Assembly (NCBI GenBank): GCA_937996705.1
Contig: CALKUQ010000019.1
Location: 84,652-148,651 of the forward strand
Reading direction: 5' to 3'
Source: an uncultured Chlamydiae bacterium
Lineage (GTDB): Bacteria > Chlamydiota > Chlamydiia > Chlamydiales > 2-12-FULL-49-11
DNA: 64,000 nucleotides
Each line of letters opens with the position of its first letter. The first letter of the stretch is position 1. Positions 43,528 to 51,894 of this stretch are shown here, one piece after another. Made by a program: the position numbers and the translations under genes. Under the pieces are notes generated by a model. It searched no databases. It worked only from the letters and a program-made list of their open reading frames with translations, and was not told the origin of the DNA.

Positions 43528-43659
43528 TATAATTTCTTTGTTACAAAGAGCTTATATTTTATTAAAGGGGGTAAATAAAAGCAATATCAGAATAATTATG
43601 AAACGGGTTGATTATTAAAAAATAGCTCACTAATAGTTAGGGTAAATATTAGGGGTGTT

Positions 43660-45759
43660 ATGAAGAAAGATGATCAGATTGAGAATGCGAGTATCTTGGA
43701 AGCAGTTGATAATCTATCGAGTATGGCTGAGTTAAATTTGGAGGAACTAGGTGTAGCGAGTATTGAAGAGGAGAGTAGGCTTCATTTACAGACCAGTCAT
43801 TGGCTGGATTTGAAAAATGAGGAAAAGACTGTTAAGGCTGTAAAAGATACGTTTCGCGTGGTTCACAATTATCTCAAGTATGTTTATAAAAAAGAGGGTG
43901 TCCAGCTCAAAGACAAAGAGATTCAAAAGGGGGTTAAATCTATTGTAGCCCTTGCTACAGAGGCTGCCAGCAGAGTAGATCAATGCGTTAAGCTCTTTAA
44001 GGATAAGAAAAATGTCTCCGATTCAAAAGAGTTTAAAGAGCTTATGGACTTTTATGAACATAAAATCTTGAAGCGATTTGATGAAGTCCTTGAGAGTGAA
44101 GAGGCTTGGGAAGAGGAGTGGTCTGGGGAAGAGGATGCTGCAGATATTCAAAGAAGGGGTTTAAAGGATCTAGAATCAGTTACAAAAGATCGCGATTACG
44201 AGCTTTTCTATATTTTAAAAGAAGATGGATCCCGGTTTTATAATAGAAATCTCCTCCGGCATATTCGGCTAGTAGCCGACTTTGACATGATTATTGGATC
44301 ACTCTCGGGTGACGATCCTTTTGTGCGAATTAAAATTATCCAAGATCGGATGGCTCATGAACAGGCAATTTTTTTAAAGCGAGAGATTAAAAGTGATTTA
44401 AATCATTGGATTAAACAGGCAGGAAAATACAGAGACAATTATTTTGTTCAGGTTTTTTATCGATCGATTATGGCCCTTCTCCTTGCATCAAATCCTCATA
44501 ATCTACTGATCAATAAAGTGGGGAAAGGGGCGATTTCCTATTTTGAAGATTTTCGTAACTACCTAAGAGCTGTTTTGGATAGTGTTGAATATCAGCAATT
44601 ATTAGATACTTTAGCAGGAGAGAGAGAGCCCTTCTTTAAAGAGCTGCTTCATATAGTCCACAAGCTCTGTTTTTTTGTTTATATGAATAAGCCAGACTAT
44701 AGTTCTGCATTTTCCTTACTTGCCCGAGTCATCGGTAGAAAAAAGAGAAACGGAATGCTCCCTTCACTCTCTTTATGGAACCAAGTGTTAGACGATCATG
44801 AGACGTTGCATAGTGAGCTTAAAAAATTTCCTAGCGGCCCCCTTTTTAAGGTTCTTGATATTTTACATACAGATCACAAAAACGCCTTTGATCCTTACAT
44901 GCAAGGAGATGAACCTACATTTTTATGCTCTTTAGAGCTGTTTCAAAAAGAGGTAGGGGTTTTATTATCAGGAGCCCCTATTCGGCAGAGACAGATAGAT
45001 AAAGCGGAGATTATAGGGGAGTTTTCTGGAGCTTTACGGTATGCTAAGGAGGTTAAGAAAAAATTTCTTGTTATTAACCTAGAAGATAGGACTTCGTGGA
45101 AGGAGTACGCAAGGTGTCATGAATTAGAGGAGTTTCAAAAGAGGGCTGAAGTTGCAAACTGCTTAGAAGTAGTTACGTTACCAAAAGAGACAGACTTTTA
45201 TAATCAGGCAAATGAGTACTTAAAGCTTACTTCTGCAACCGATTTCAAGAGACTCCTTTTTGATCAAGTGAAGAGTGGAGAGAGTTGCGGATTTTCAATT
45301 CCCAAACAATATTTGAAAGAGAGCACCTTTCAGTTTATGAACGAGACAATTGAATGGATTCATAAGCGATTTTTTACAAGCAAGGGGGAGCTTTCAAGAA
45401 AAAACAGACTCGATTTTATTGAGGTTTTTTACAACATGATTACTATGAAGTTATTGCAATTGTCTGGCGCTGACTACCTATTGTTTGTCTCTAAAGATAG
45501 TATTGACACATCAGCACTTTCAGCAGCGAGCTTTTTTGCATTTATCAAACTTACCTCAATAGGATCTGATTGGAAAGAGGATGAGACCGAACTTTTCTTA
45601 AATACTATTTTCTTAAGAGCGTTCCTTGTGAGAGAGAGAACCGTCGATGTCCGAGTCGTTAGTCGTGCAATCAGCATGCTTTCACTTCTTAGCGCAGAGC
45701 TTGAAACTAACAGGACGAAAATGAGTAAGGAAATGGCCTCAATTTTCTCTTTAGTCTAG
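43660..45759 (+). CDS. Large hypothetical protein, 699 residues
   Basis: Not recognised. A soluble, acidic, almost entirely helical protein without signal peptide. Residues 1-70 are rich in Glu and Leu, an acidic patch follows at about 145-160 (EEAWEEEWSGEEDAADIQ), and the rest alternates amphipathic helices. A candidate promoter (TTGATT at 43608, 17-base spacer, TAATAG) and a GGGGTG site precede the ATG. The end overlaps the convergent glycosidase gene by nine bases. It may be a lineage-specific effector or structural protein. Confidence 0.6.
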   Translation: MKKDDQIENASILEAVDNLSSMAELNLEELGVASIEEESRLHLQTSHWLDLKNEEKTVKAVKDTFRVVHNYLKYVYKKEGVQLKDKEIQKGVKSIVALATEAASRVDQCVKLFKDKKNVSDSKEFKELMDFYEHKILKRFDEVLESEEAWEEEWSGEEDAADIQRRGLKDLESVTKDRDYELFYILKEDGSRFYNRNLLRHIRLVADFDMIIGSLSGDDPFVRIKIIQDRMAHEQAIFLKREIKSDLNHWIKQAGKYRDNYFVQVFYRSIMALLLASNPHNLLINKVGKGAISYFEDFRNYLRAVLDSVEYQQLLDTLAGEREPFFKELLHIVHKLCFFVYMNKPDYSSAFSLLARVIGRKKRNGMLPSLSLWNQVLDDHETLHSELKKFPSGPLFKVLDILHTDHKNAFDPYMQGDEPTFLCSLELFQKEVGVLLSGAPIRQRQIDKAEIIGEFSGALRYAKEVKKKFLVINLEDRTSWKEYARCHELEEFQKRAEVANCLEVVTLPKETDFYNQANEYLKLTSATDFKRLLFDQVKSGESCGFSIPKQYLKESTFQFMNETIEWIHKRFFTSKGELSRKNRLDFIEVFYNMITMKLLQLSGADYLLFVSKDSIDTSALSAASFFAFIKLTSIGSDWKEDETELFLNTIFLRAFLVRERTVDVRVVSRAISMLSLLSAELETNRTKMSKEMASIFSLV

Positions 45760-46890
45760 AATATAGGAGAGGTTGTATTTGTTGCACACTTGTATCATCG
45801 CCTCTTGGTAGGGGAGATTGATTCCGTTGTAAGAACCTAAATACCCCAAAGGCGCTTCTCCTATTTTAGTGATGATAAGGGGAACTTGGGGCATTGTCAG
45901 AGCAAGAGATTCTAGATCTGTTGGAAGTTTCCCTTTAGCAGAAATATTATAGAGAATTCCCTGGGGTTTTAGCTCTTCATGGAATTTCTTTTCAAAGGCC
46001 CCTTTTAATAGGAGAGGGTAACCGGTTTGTCCCCTTACCGCTTCATAGAGAGTTTTGATTCCGCTTATATGAGCTCCATCTCTCCATAGACTATAATTAT
46101 TAGAGAGATCTTCCAGTTCATTTGCGAGCTCACATAGAATTAAGGGATTCTCTTTATGCCTTTTCAGGAAAGTATTCCAGAAGAGTAAGGCATCGTGAGG
46201 TTCTTTTGTCTCGTCACTGTCCCAAAAAAGCTCAATAATCGAGACAATCCCTTTTGCGCTAAAATAGGTTATTATTTCTGCTGCAAGATTTTGATATTGA
46301 AGGGATAAATTGGGATAATTTTCATAGTTGCCTACCCAACTCGGGGTCGGTCTATCTAAGTAGTAATTACCATTTATCACAATCTTTATCGCTGTGAAGT
46401 TTTTAGCAGTAGCATCGAGCATAGCTTTGTTTAAAATAAAAAGATTTTCAGGGGTAGACTTGTTGTAGGTTACAAATGTCTTTATTCCAATATTGCTTAA
46501 CAGGTCTTCGAATCCGATTAAAGTCACACCTTTGAGGTGGGTGGTTGCTCCGTTAAATTTGAGTGTCGAGGTGGATGTGTCCCAGATTGAGGGAACATAC
46601 GAATTTGCCGTGATAATAATTTTTTGCTCTTTTGATTTAGAATCATGCAAGTATTTACATGTGTAGTTGCCGTTTGTGAGTGTTGTAGGTTTAGAAAGAG
46701 ATAGATTAAAGGAATAGAGATCAGCTCCTCTTTCGGATGAGGCTGATAAGAGTAAATTCGTCGGAGAGCCCTCTATAACTCGTGTAAGTCCAGGGAGAGA
46801 TTGTGATGTGGTGTTTGATTTTAAATCAGTTATACGTAAAACGGCACCAGAGCCATTAATGATTTGGAGTGTATAATTATTTAAATCCAT
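45751..46890 (-). CDS. GH5-like glycoside hydrolase (cellulase superfamily)
   Basis: A 379-residue protein whose residues about 110-379 resemble a GH5-type TIM barrel: LKGVTLIGFEDLL at the barrel start, AIKIVINGNYYL in an early strand, IVSIIELFWDSDE near the middle, ILCELANELEDLS with the Asn-Glu acid/base pair, and PLIITKIGEAPLG with a glutamate in the nucleophile position. Residues 1-110 look like beta-sandwich. There is no signal peptide. Such enzymes are uncommon in obligate intracellular bacteria. Substrate unknown. Confidence 0.65.
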   Translation of the reverse strand: MDLNNYTLQIINGSGAVLRITDLKSNTTSQSLPGLTRVIEGSPTNLLLSASSERGADLYSFNLSLSKPTTLTNGNYTCKYLHDSKSKEQKIIITANSYVPSIWDTSTSTLKFNGATTHLKGVTLIGFEDLLSNIGIKTFVTYNKSTPENLFILNKAMLDATAKNFTAIKIVINGNYYLDRPTPSWVGNYENYPNLSLQYQNLAAEIITYFSAKGIVSIIELFWDSDETKEPHDALLFWNTFLKRHKENPLILCELANELEDLSNNYSLWRDGAHISGIKTLYEAVRGQTGYPLLLKGAFEKKFHEELKPQGILYNISAKGKLPTDLESLALTMPQVPLIITKIGEAPLGYLGSYNGINLPYQEAMIQVCNKYNLSYILD

Positions 46891-46957
46891 AAATTATATT
46901 ATTTATTTAATCTTATTTATTATTAGATTAACACATTGGGAATTTTGAAGAAAAGGG

Positions 46958-47020
46958 GCGGGAGTACTAATGCTATCGTCACGCACTTTTACATGGTAGC
47001 GATAAAGCGGTTCCTCCCGC
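46958..47020. other. Structured inverted repeat between genes
   Basis: GCGGGAG (46958-46964) pairs with CTCCCGC (47014-47020), and TATCG (46974-46978) pairs inside with CGATA (47000-47004). It lies in the 171-base gap between two minus-strand genes. There is no T-run, so it is not a standard intrinsic terminator. It may end the transcript in another way or be a repeat. Confidence 0.4.
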
Positions 47021-47061
47021 AAACTTAAATAAGATTACTAAATTCTTGTTTTATTGCTAAC

Positions 47062-47904
47062 TTATTCTGGTTTAAATACAGTTGCATACCGATCTAATCT
47101 CTCTCTAAATAGGCTGGTTAAAGCGTTTAATTTGATTTTAAGGGTAGTTCCGTCAGGATCTTCAATAGCATGTAATTTCTCTTGAAGTACAGTTAGAGAG
47201 GTAAAAGATTTTCGATAGATTGCCTCCCGTTTTTTTAATTTTTCTAAATCATCTTCTGGGATAGGGGTTCCACCATTTTCTTGAAAAAACAGGCGTGCTT
47301 TGTCTCGGGCTAAAAAGAATAAATTGATTAAGAAGTCCTGTTTTTTTCTTTTCCAATAAAGGTCAATCTCTTCAAGGGGGGATGTAGGTTCCTTCGGTGC
47401 TCCCGCTTCTGTAGGAGGAAAACAGGGAGGCGCCTTTAATTTTTTTCCCTTAAATTTTAGGGAAACGGTTTTTGTTTCGCTCGGAGGTTCTTTTGGTAGT
47501 TGGGTCATCATAAAAAAGCTCTCATCATAAGCTGTTAATGGCGCTCCATCCTTGCCTATGACCCACTCAAATCGAACAAGATCTCGCGCAACATCGGAGA
47601 CACGTTTTTCAAGATAGGGGCAGCTCTCTTCTCTATGCGACTTCCGATTCCTGATTTCATACCAGGTTGAGGCAAGCTCTTGTTGCTTAACTGTAAGTTC
47701 TTCAACATGCTCTGGGAACCTTTTCATTAATCTAGCTTCTTGAGCTTCTAATTTACAAAGAGTGGCGAGTGTTTTTAGGACTTCTAAATTGCAGATGTCT
47801 TGGGGAATTGAGGGTAAAGCCGCTGTTCTGGGTAGAGCCGCAGTAGAGGGTAAAGTTGCAGTTGTAGGTAGTCCTGCAGTTGGTGATAACGCTAAAGATG
47901 TCAT
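47062..47904 (-). CDS. Hypothetical protein with N-terminal LPxTAA repeats
   Basis: A 280-residue protein I do not recognise. The first 35 residues carry a six-residue repeat (LPTTAT, LPSTAA, LPRTAA, LPSI). Residues about 40-130 and 190-280 are charged helices, probably coiled coil. A short proline-rich linker (APPCFPPTEAGAPKEPTSP) lies near 160-180. There is no signal peptide. The Ser/Thr/Pro/Ala-rich, flexible N-terminus is what one expects of a type III secretion signal, but that is inference. Confidence 0.55.
   Translation of the reverse strand: MTSLALSPTAGLPTTATLPSTAALPRTAALPSIPQDICNLEVLKTLATLCKLEAQEARLMKRFPEHVEELTVKQQELASTWYEIRNRKSHREESCPYLEKRVSDVARDLVRFEWVIGKDGAPLTAYDESFFMMTQLPKEPPSETKTVSLKFKGKKLKAPPCFPPTEAGAPKEPTSPLEEIDLYWKRKKQDFLINLFFLARDKARLFFQENGGTPIPEDDLEKLKKREAIYRKSFTSLTVLQEKLHAIEDPDGTTLKIKLNALTSLFRERLDRYATVFKPE
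47813..47884. repeat. Imperfect 18-bp tandem repeat in coding sequence
   Basis: Four 18-bp units (47813, 47831, 47849, 47867) begin GGTA and share a GCAGT-like centre. They encode the LPxTAA hexapeptide repeat at the N-terminus of the 280-residue protein on the minus strand. Copy number may vary between strains. Confidence 0.65.
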
Positions 47905-47981
47905 GCTATTTCTCCTTGGTTTTTTTATTAAAAATCTACCAAGTATAGAGAGCTTGTTAAAATCTTGTAAAGAAGTGTTTG

Positions 47982-48569
47982 TTAATTTAATGTTAAGTCA
48001 CCAGGGATTAATGAGATATTTTTATAAATTCCCCCCATCGAGGTGAGGGTTTCTTTCCAGAGCTTCTCAGGATGGGTATCAAAAATGAGCGATTTTGAAG
48101 CGGGATGAACATACCATAGACCTCCCTCTAGCTGCTTTTCGAGCTCGCCGGAGTTCCATCCAGTATAGCCAAAACAAATCAGAACTTCTGAATCTGGCTC
48201 CGACCTGATTAAATCTTGAAGGAAGGCGAAGTCTCCGCCGAGATAAACGCCATCGGTGATTTTTAAGGTTTGATCGCGATGTTTTTTCGATGCATGAATT
48301 AGCATAAGTTGATTTTGCTGCATCGATCCGCCAATTCTAAGAGAATCTTTGAGGCTTAGAATTTCATCAAGCTCAAGTGAGGGTTCCTTTGTCTCTGGAA
48401 CGTAGGGCTTATTAATCATTAGGCCGAAAGAACCGTAATTAGTGTATTCGCAAATAAGAACAACACTCTGTTTGTAGAGGGGTTCTGTGAGATTGGGAGT
48501 TGCAATTAAAAGAGATCCTTTTTCTAGTAGAGAGGGGTTATTCACAAGTGACCCCCGTTTGAATGTCAA
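47982..48569 (-). CDS. YqgE/AlgH family protein
   Basis: A 195-residue member of the YqgE/AlgH family (UPF0301), of uncertain function. The family start GSLLIATPNLTEPLYKQSVVLICEY is clear, with GSFGLMINKP soon after, RIGGSMQQNQLMLIHA in the middle, GVYLGGDFAFLQDLI, and the signature FGYTGWNSGELEKQLEGGLWYV. It overlaps mlaD by 32 bases and so belongs to the lipid-transport operon, although no link in function is known. Confidence 0.92.
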   Translation of the reverse strand: MTFKRGSLVNNPSLLEKGSLLIATPNLTEPLYKQSVVLICEYTNYGSFGLMINKPYVPETKEPSLELDEILSLKDSLRIGGSMQQNQLMLIHASKKHRDQTLKITDGVYLGGDFAFLQDLIRSEPDSEVLICFGYTGWNSGELEKQLEGGLWYVHPASKSLIFDTHPEKLWKETLTSMGGIYKNISLIPGDLTLN

Positions 48570-49719
48570 AAAGCTCTTGATTGTAGAGTTTGATGTTATC
48601 TTGAATGCTGTTAAGTTGTTGCATCAGCTCAGTAAGTTTTTTGTGAAATTTTGGATTTTCTGCTAGCTGTTCGGTAGAGAGTCTATTAGTAAGAAGGGAC
48701 ATTCTTTCAAGGGTGGTATTGATTTCTGTAACTTGACTGTCCATATAAGCTTGAAACGCTTTTGAATCCTTAATTTGATTCGCTTCTGCCATTTGCTTTG
48801 TTCGACCTCTTTGCCACTGATGGTTGTATTGAAACAGGAGGCCGTATTGATTAATATCTGCAATTAAGGCGTTTGCTTTTGACATAAGGGCATTAATTTG
48901 GAGATAGAGGCCGTCCTCTTCTATGATTTTTCCAAGAGTCCCTTTTCCCTCTCTAATAGATCCAGTAATGTGATCAACATTTGCAGCCACTGTTGATAAG
49001 TGATTAAAAAATGCTTCCTCGCGAAGTTCGCCTATAGTTTGATTCACTTTTGAAAACGTATCTGAAAAATTCTTCACAGCGCTTTTTACATCGTGAATGA
49101 TATCTAAATCATTAAAGTTCTTTATTGTTTTCCCTGCCTCTGAAAGGGCAATATCTGCTGAGTGAATGGTCGATCCTAGAGTGTCTCCGTATTTGTGAAC
49201 CCAGTCGATTACAACATTAAGCGCTTCTTCCACCTTTTGGGAGAGGGCTGCGATTTCATTCATTGCGCTTTCTAAAAGATCGTTTGCATCTGCATAAACC
49301 AGGTCTTTTGATGTGACTACGTGAGTTACTTGTCCCGCTTTTAGGGGTTTGGGGACAATAGCTACATACTTTTCGCCAAGAAGGCCTTGCGTTTGCACAG
49401 TTATCTCATCGGTAATAAAAATTGTGTAACTTGAATCCACTTTTAGGGTAAGAAGGTAGGGATAGACCTGGCCGAATTCATTTACTGCTTGCTCACGTGC
49501 CGATCTAACTTGGGCGATATCAGCTACTTCTCCAATCGTCTTCCCTGCGTAAGTAACTGGAGTTCCTATATTTATGCCATTAATGTTGCTGAATCGAACT
49601 TTGATTACTTGCTTTCCATCGCCAACACTTGGTTTAATAAAAAGGATGATCCCAATCACAAGAAAACTTGCAATGATTACAAAAAGACCAATCAGCATGT
49701 TTTTAAGTTGATTTGCCAT
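48538..49719 (-). CDS. mlaD: MCE-domain lipid-binding protein MlaD-like
   Basis: Periplasmic, membrane-anchored lipid-binding subunit of an Mla-type transporter. The 393-residue protein has one N-terminal helix (LIGLFVIIASFLVIGIILFI, about 9-28), then the MCE domain with VIKVRFSNINGINIGTPVTY, IGEVADI and TQGLLGEKYVAIVPK (to about 130), and a long helical C-terminal region that likely forms a tunnel or coiled coil. It overlaps the MlaF gene by 17 bases. Confidence 0.9.
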   Translation of the reverse strand: MANQLKNMLIGLFVIIASFLVIGIILFIKPSVGDGKQVIKVRFSNINGINIGTPVTYAGKTIGEVADIAQVRSAREQAVNEFGQVYPYLLTLKVDSSYTIFITDEITVQTQGLLGEKYVAIVPKPLKAGQVTHVVTSKDLVYADANDLLESAMNEIAALSQKVEEALNVVIDWVHKYGDTLGSTIHSADIALSEAGKTIKNFNDLDIIHDVKSAVKNFSDTFSKVNQTIGELREEAFFNHLSTVAANVDHITGSIREGKGTLGKIIEEDGLYLQINALMSKANALIADINQYGLLFQYNHQWQRGRTKQMAEANQIKDSKAFQAYMDSQVTEINTTLERMSLLTNRLSTEQLAENPKFHKKLTELMQQLNSIQDNIKLYNQELFDIQTGVTCE

Positions 49720-50488
49720 GTCTCTCTTTCCCGATTAAGCTTAAATCTCCCCCAATAATTTCATTAAAAACTTTAATGATTGGATGATTATATTTCATAA
49801 ATTCCTGTGGTTTTGCTACAAACTCAATTTTCCCCTCTTCGATCAGTCCGATTCTGTCAGCAATTGCAAGAGCTGTTGGAATATCATGAGAGACTACTAA
49901 TGTCGTTCCTTGCAACTCTTCTTGTTGATTTACAATCAATTTTGCAATTGTTTGGGAGGTGACTGGATCGAGGCCGGTTGTAGGCTCATCGTAAAAAAGA
50001 TATTTTGGTTTATAAGAGACACTTCTTGCAATCGAAGCTCTTTTTCTCATTCCACCTGATAAACTAGCAGGATAGAGCTCCTCTGTTCCCTTAAGGCCGA
50101 CTTTTTCTAATGACTCTTCCACATATTTTCTAATATCTGATTTTGCAATTTTCTGGCCACCACGCATTTGATGCTCTTTTAAATAAAACCCAACATTTTG
50201 AGCTACAGTCATTGAGTCAAAAAGGGCGCCCCCCTGAAAGATCATTCCAACATCCATGAGCTTTTCTAATAGGGGATAACCGGAAAGTTTTGCCATGTCA
50301 TCTTCATCTATAAGAACTTCCCCCTCTTCAGGCTTTAGCAAGCCCATAAGATGCTTTAAAACAACACTTTTCCCTGAGCCAGATTTGCCAACTAAGACAA
50401 AGATTTCCCCATCAGGAATTTCTAGATTAAGCCCTCTTAATACTTTATTCCCATGAAATGATTTATAGACGTTTTTCATTCGAATCAT
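49703..50488 (-). CDS. mlaF: Mla-type ABC transporter ATPase MlaF-like
   Basis: ATPase of the phospholipid transport complex. Walker A is VGKSGSGKSVVLKHLMGLL, the signature is LSGGMRKRASIARSV, Walker B is YLFYDEPTTGLDPVT and the switch region VVSHD. These are typical of the MlaF/Ttg2A group (MRKR after the signature). I use the ATG at 50488 (261 residues) with a GAGGTGG site; its A overlaps the stop of mlaE as ATGA, so translation is coupled. Confidence 0.93.
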   Translation of the reverse strand: MIRMKNVYKSFHGNKVLRGLNLEIPDGEIFVLVGKSGSGKSVVLKHLMGLLKPEEGEVLIDEDDMAKLSGYPLLEKLMDVGMIFQGGALFDSMTVAQNVGFYLKEHQMRGGQKIAKSDIRKYVEESLEKVGLKGTEELYPASLSGGMRKRASIARSVSYKPKYLFYDEPTTGLDPVTSQTIAKLIVNQQEELQGTTLVVSHDIPTALAIADRIGLIEEGKIEFVAKPQEFMKYNHPIIKVFNEIIGGDLSLIGKERHGKST

Positions 50489-51273
50489 GTGAACCACCTC
50501 ACAATTTCCGCTCTCATCACATTCAGAGATAGAGTGAGTAAGAAGTTAAGAATGAGGATCATCACATAACAGAGAACAACCGCTTTTGTAGTCGATTCGC
50601 CCACATCCTTTGCTCCCCCTGTTGTCATAATTCCTTTATAACAGCAAATTGTTACCGAAAGGAGGGCGAAAACAAGAGCCTTAATAAACCCAATCCAAAA
50701 GTCAAAAGGTTCTACATAGATGGGAATCGGATCCCAAAATGTGGTTGGAGCAAGGCCAAAAAATTGAACTGCAATTAAATAGCCACCAAATACCCCTAAA
50801 ACAACGCTGTAGACGGTGAGAAGGGGGAGCATGATTAAACCGCTAATTAATCGTGGAGCAATCAAATATCTTTGAGGATCAACAGCCATGGAAATCATAG
50901 CATCCACTTGTTCTGTTACTTTCATCGTTGCAAGTTCAGCTGTGATTGAGGCGCCGATTCTTCCGACAAACATAAATGCAGTCAAAACAGGGCCTAGTTC
51001 CGTGAGCATTGCCTTAGCAACCATTAAGCCTGTTACGCCAACAAGCCCTTTATTATAAAGTTGATAGTAGGATTGCGTTGCAAGGACAAGGCCGGTGCTA
51101 AAACCTGTGAGGGAAACAACAGAGAGTGAGAGTACGCCAACTGAGTAGAGTTGCTCTCTAAGAAGAGACCATCGGGGGAATCTTCGAAAAATCGTAGCAA
51201 ATGAGGTTCCGACAAAAGAGACATAACTGCCTATGGATATCAGAAATTTACACTGTTCAAGAAACGTAGCCAT
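50485..51273 (-). CDS. mlaE: Mla-type ABC transporter permease MlaE-like
   Basis: A 262-residue inner-membrane permease of the MlaE/DUF140 family. It carries the signature TELGPVLTAFMFVGRIGASITAELATMKVTEQVDAMISM (read in two halves) at about residues 90-130, with five or six helices around it. Together with MlaF and MlaD it would move phospholipids between membranes. The ATG lies at the foot of a perfect 11-bp inverted repeat. The operon order is mlaE-mlaF-mlaD-yqgE. Confidence 0.93.
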   Translation of the reverse strand: MATFLEQCKFLISIGSYVSFVGTSFATIFRRFPRWSLLREQLYSVGVLSLSVVSLTGFSTGLVLATQSYYQLYNKGLVGVTGLMVAKAMLTELGPVLTAFMFVGRIGASITAELATMKVTEQVDAMISMAVDPQRYLIAPRLISGLIMLPLLTVYSVVLGVFGGYLIAVQFFGLAPTTFWDPIPIYVEPFDFWIGFIKALVFALLSVTICCYKGIMTTGGAKDVGESTTKAVVLCYVMILILNFLLTLSLNVMRAEIVRWFT

Positions 51274-51303
51274 ATCCGGAAAAAAGACTCCCTTTTCCGG
51301 ATA
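51273..51303 (-). promoter_or_regulatory. Perfect inverted repeat at the mlaE start
   Basis: TATCCGGAAAA (51273-51283) and TTTTCCGGATA (51293-51303) form an 11-bp perfect palindrome with a nine-base centre. On the transcript, the last base of the stem is the A of the mlaE start codon and the loop holds a GGGAG purine run. It could be an operator for a regulator or an RNA switch on translation of the mla operon. Confidence 0.5.
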
Positions 51304-51335
51304 GTAAGAATTTTACTTAAATTAGGCAAGAACTC

Positions 51336-51405
51336 TTATAACCTAGCCCGATACTTATTCGCCCTTAGAAGTCCCGTGCGAATAAGTAGTGGGCCGGGTT
51401 TATAA
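51336..51405. repeat. Short copy of the MITE-like element (70-bp hairpin)
   Basis: Left arm 51336-51363 (core AGCCCGATACTTATTCGCCC) and right arm 51378-51405 (core GCGAATAAGTAGTGGGCCGG) are nearly back to back, giving one long hairpin of about 27 bp with few mismatches. The interior seen in the 165-bp copies is missing apart from CGCCCTTAG. It lies 15 bases after the stop of the 154-residue gene and may serve as its transcript end. Confidence 0.75.
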
Positions 51406-51420
51406 CGAAGCAAAAGCTAG

Positions 51421-51885
51421 TTAACTGTTTTTAAACACAGTACCCATTTGATTTGCTTCCTCTTCAAGAACTTTTCGAAGGATATCATCAACCATGTCGT
51501 AGTTTCTAGAAAGTTTTTCGGCATCCCCTTGTGCGTTTTGAAGGAAATACCTAGCTCTCTCTTTTTGCCACTCCACCTGCTTGAGTTGCGCTCCAGTCAT
51601 CCGTTCAAAACCTTTAGAGCTCTGATCTAGAAAGGCTCCAATTCCTTGAAGGGTTCTTGCTTCCACACTCTCATGGTGGTAAAATCCTGCCGCTAAATAA
51701 AATAGCGAAGAAGTTAGCCCTGCTAAGGAGGAGAGACCTTCCTTGCTGTGAATTGATGATTCATGCTCGTATAAATGACTCATGTCTTGAATGATTTTAT
51801 CGGCATTATCGTGATTTTTTGATCGTTGTTCTTGAATCGATTTATGGATAAGATCTACGGATGCATCTAAGCCTGGAATTGACAC
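51421..51885 (-). CDS. Putative minor translocator-like protein (154 residues)
   Basis: Not recognised by sequence. It has one hydrophobic segment at about residues 51-69 (LSSLAGLTSSLFYLAAGFY) between helical, charged regions, the layout of minor type III translocators such as YopD or SseD. The start is a GTG with a perfect AGGAGG five bases upstream that overlaps the previous gene's stop. It is the last of four genes: 259-residue protein, SycD-like chaperone, 298-residue two-hairpin protein, this one. The role is inferred from order and layout. Confidence 0.5.
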   Translation of the reverse strand: MSIPGLDASVDLIHKSIQEQRSKNHDNADKIIQDMSHLYEHESSIHSKEGLSSLAGLTSSLFYLAAGFYHHESVEARTLQGIGAFLDQSSKGFERMTGAQLKQVEWQKERARYFLQNAQGDAEKLSRNYDMVDDILRKVLEEEANQMGTVFKNS

Positions 51886-51894
51886 AATAACCTC

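Noticed and set aside
47813..47884. CRISPR-like regular repeat
   Set aside because: The units are contiguous 18-bp coding repeats with no spacers.
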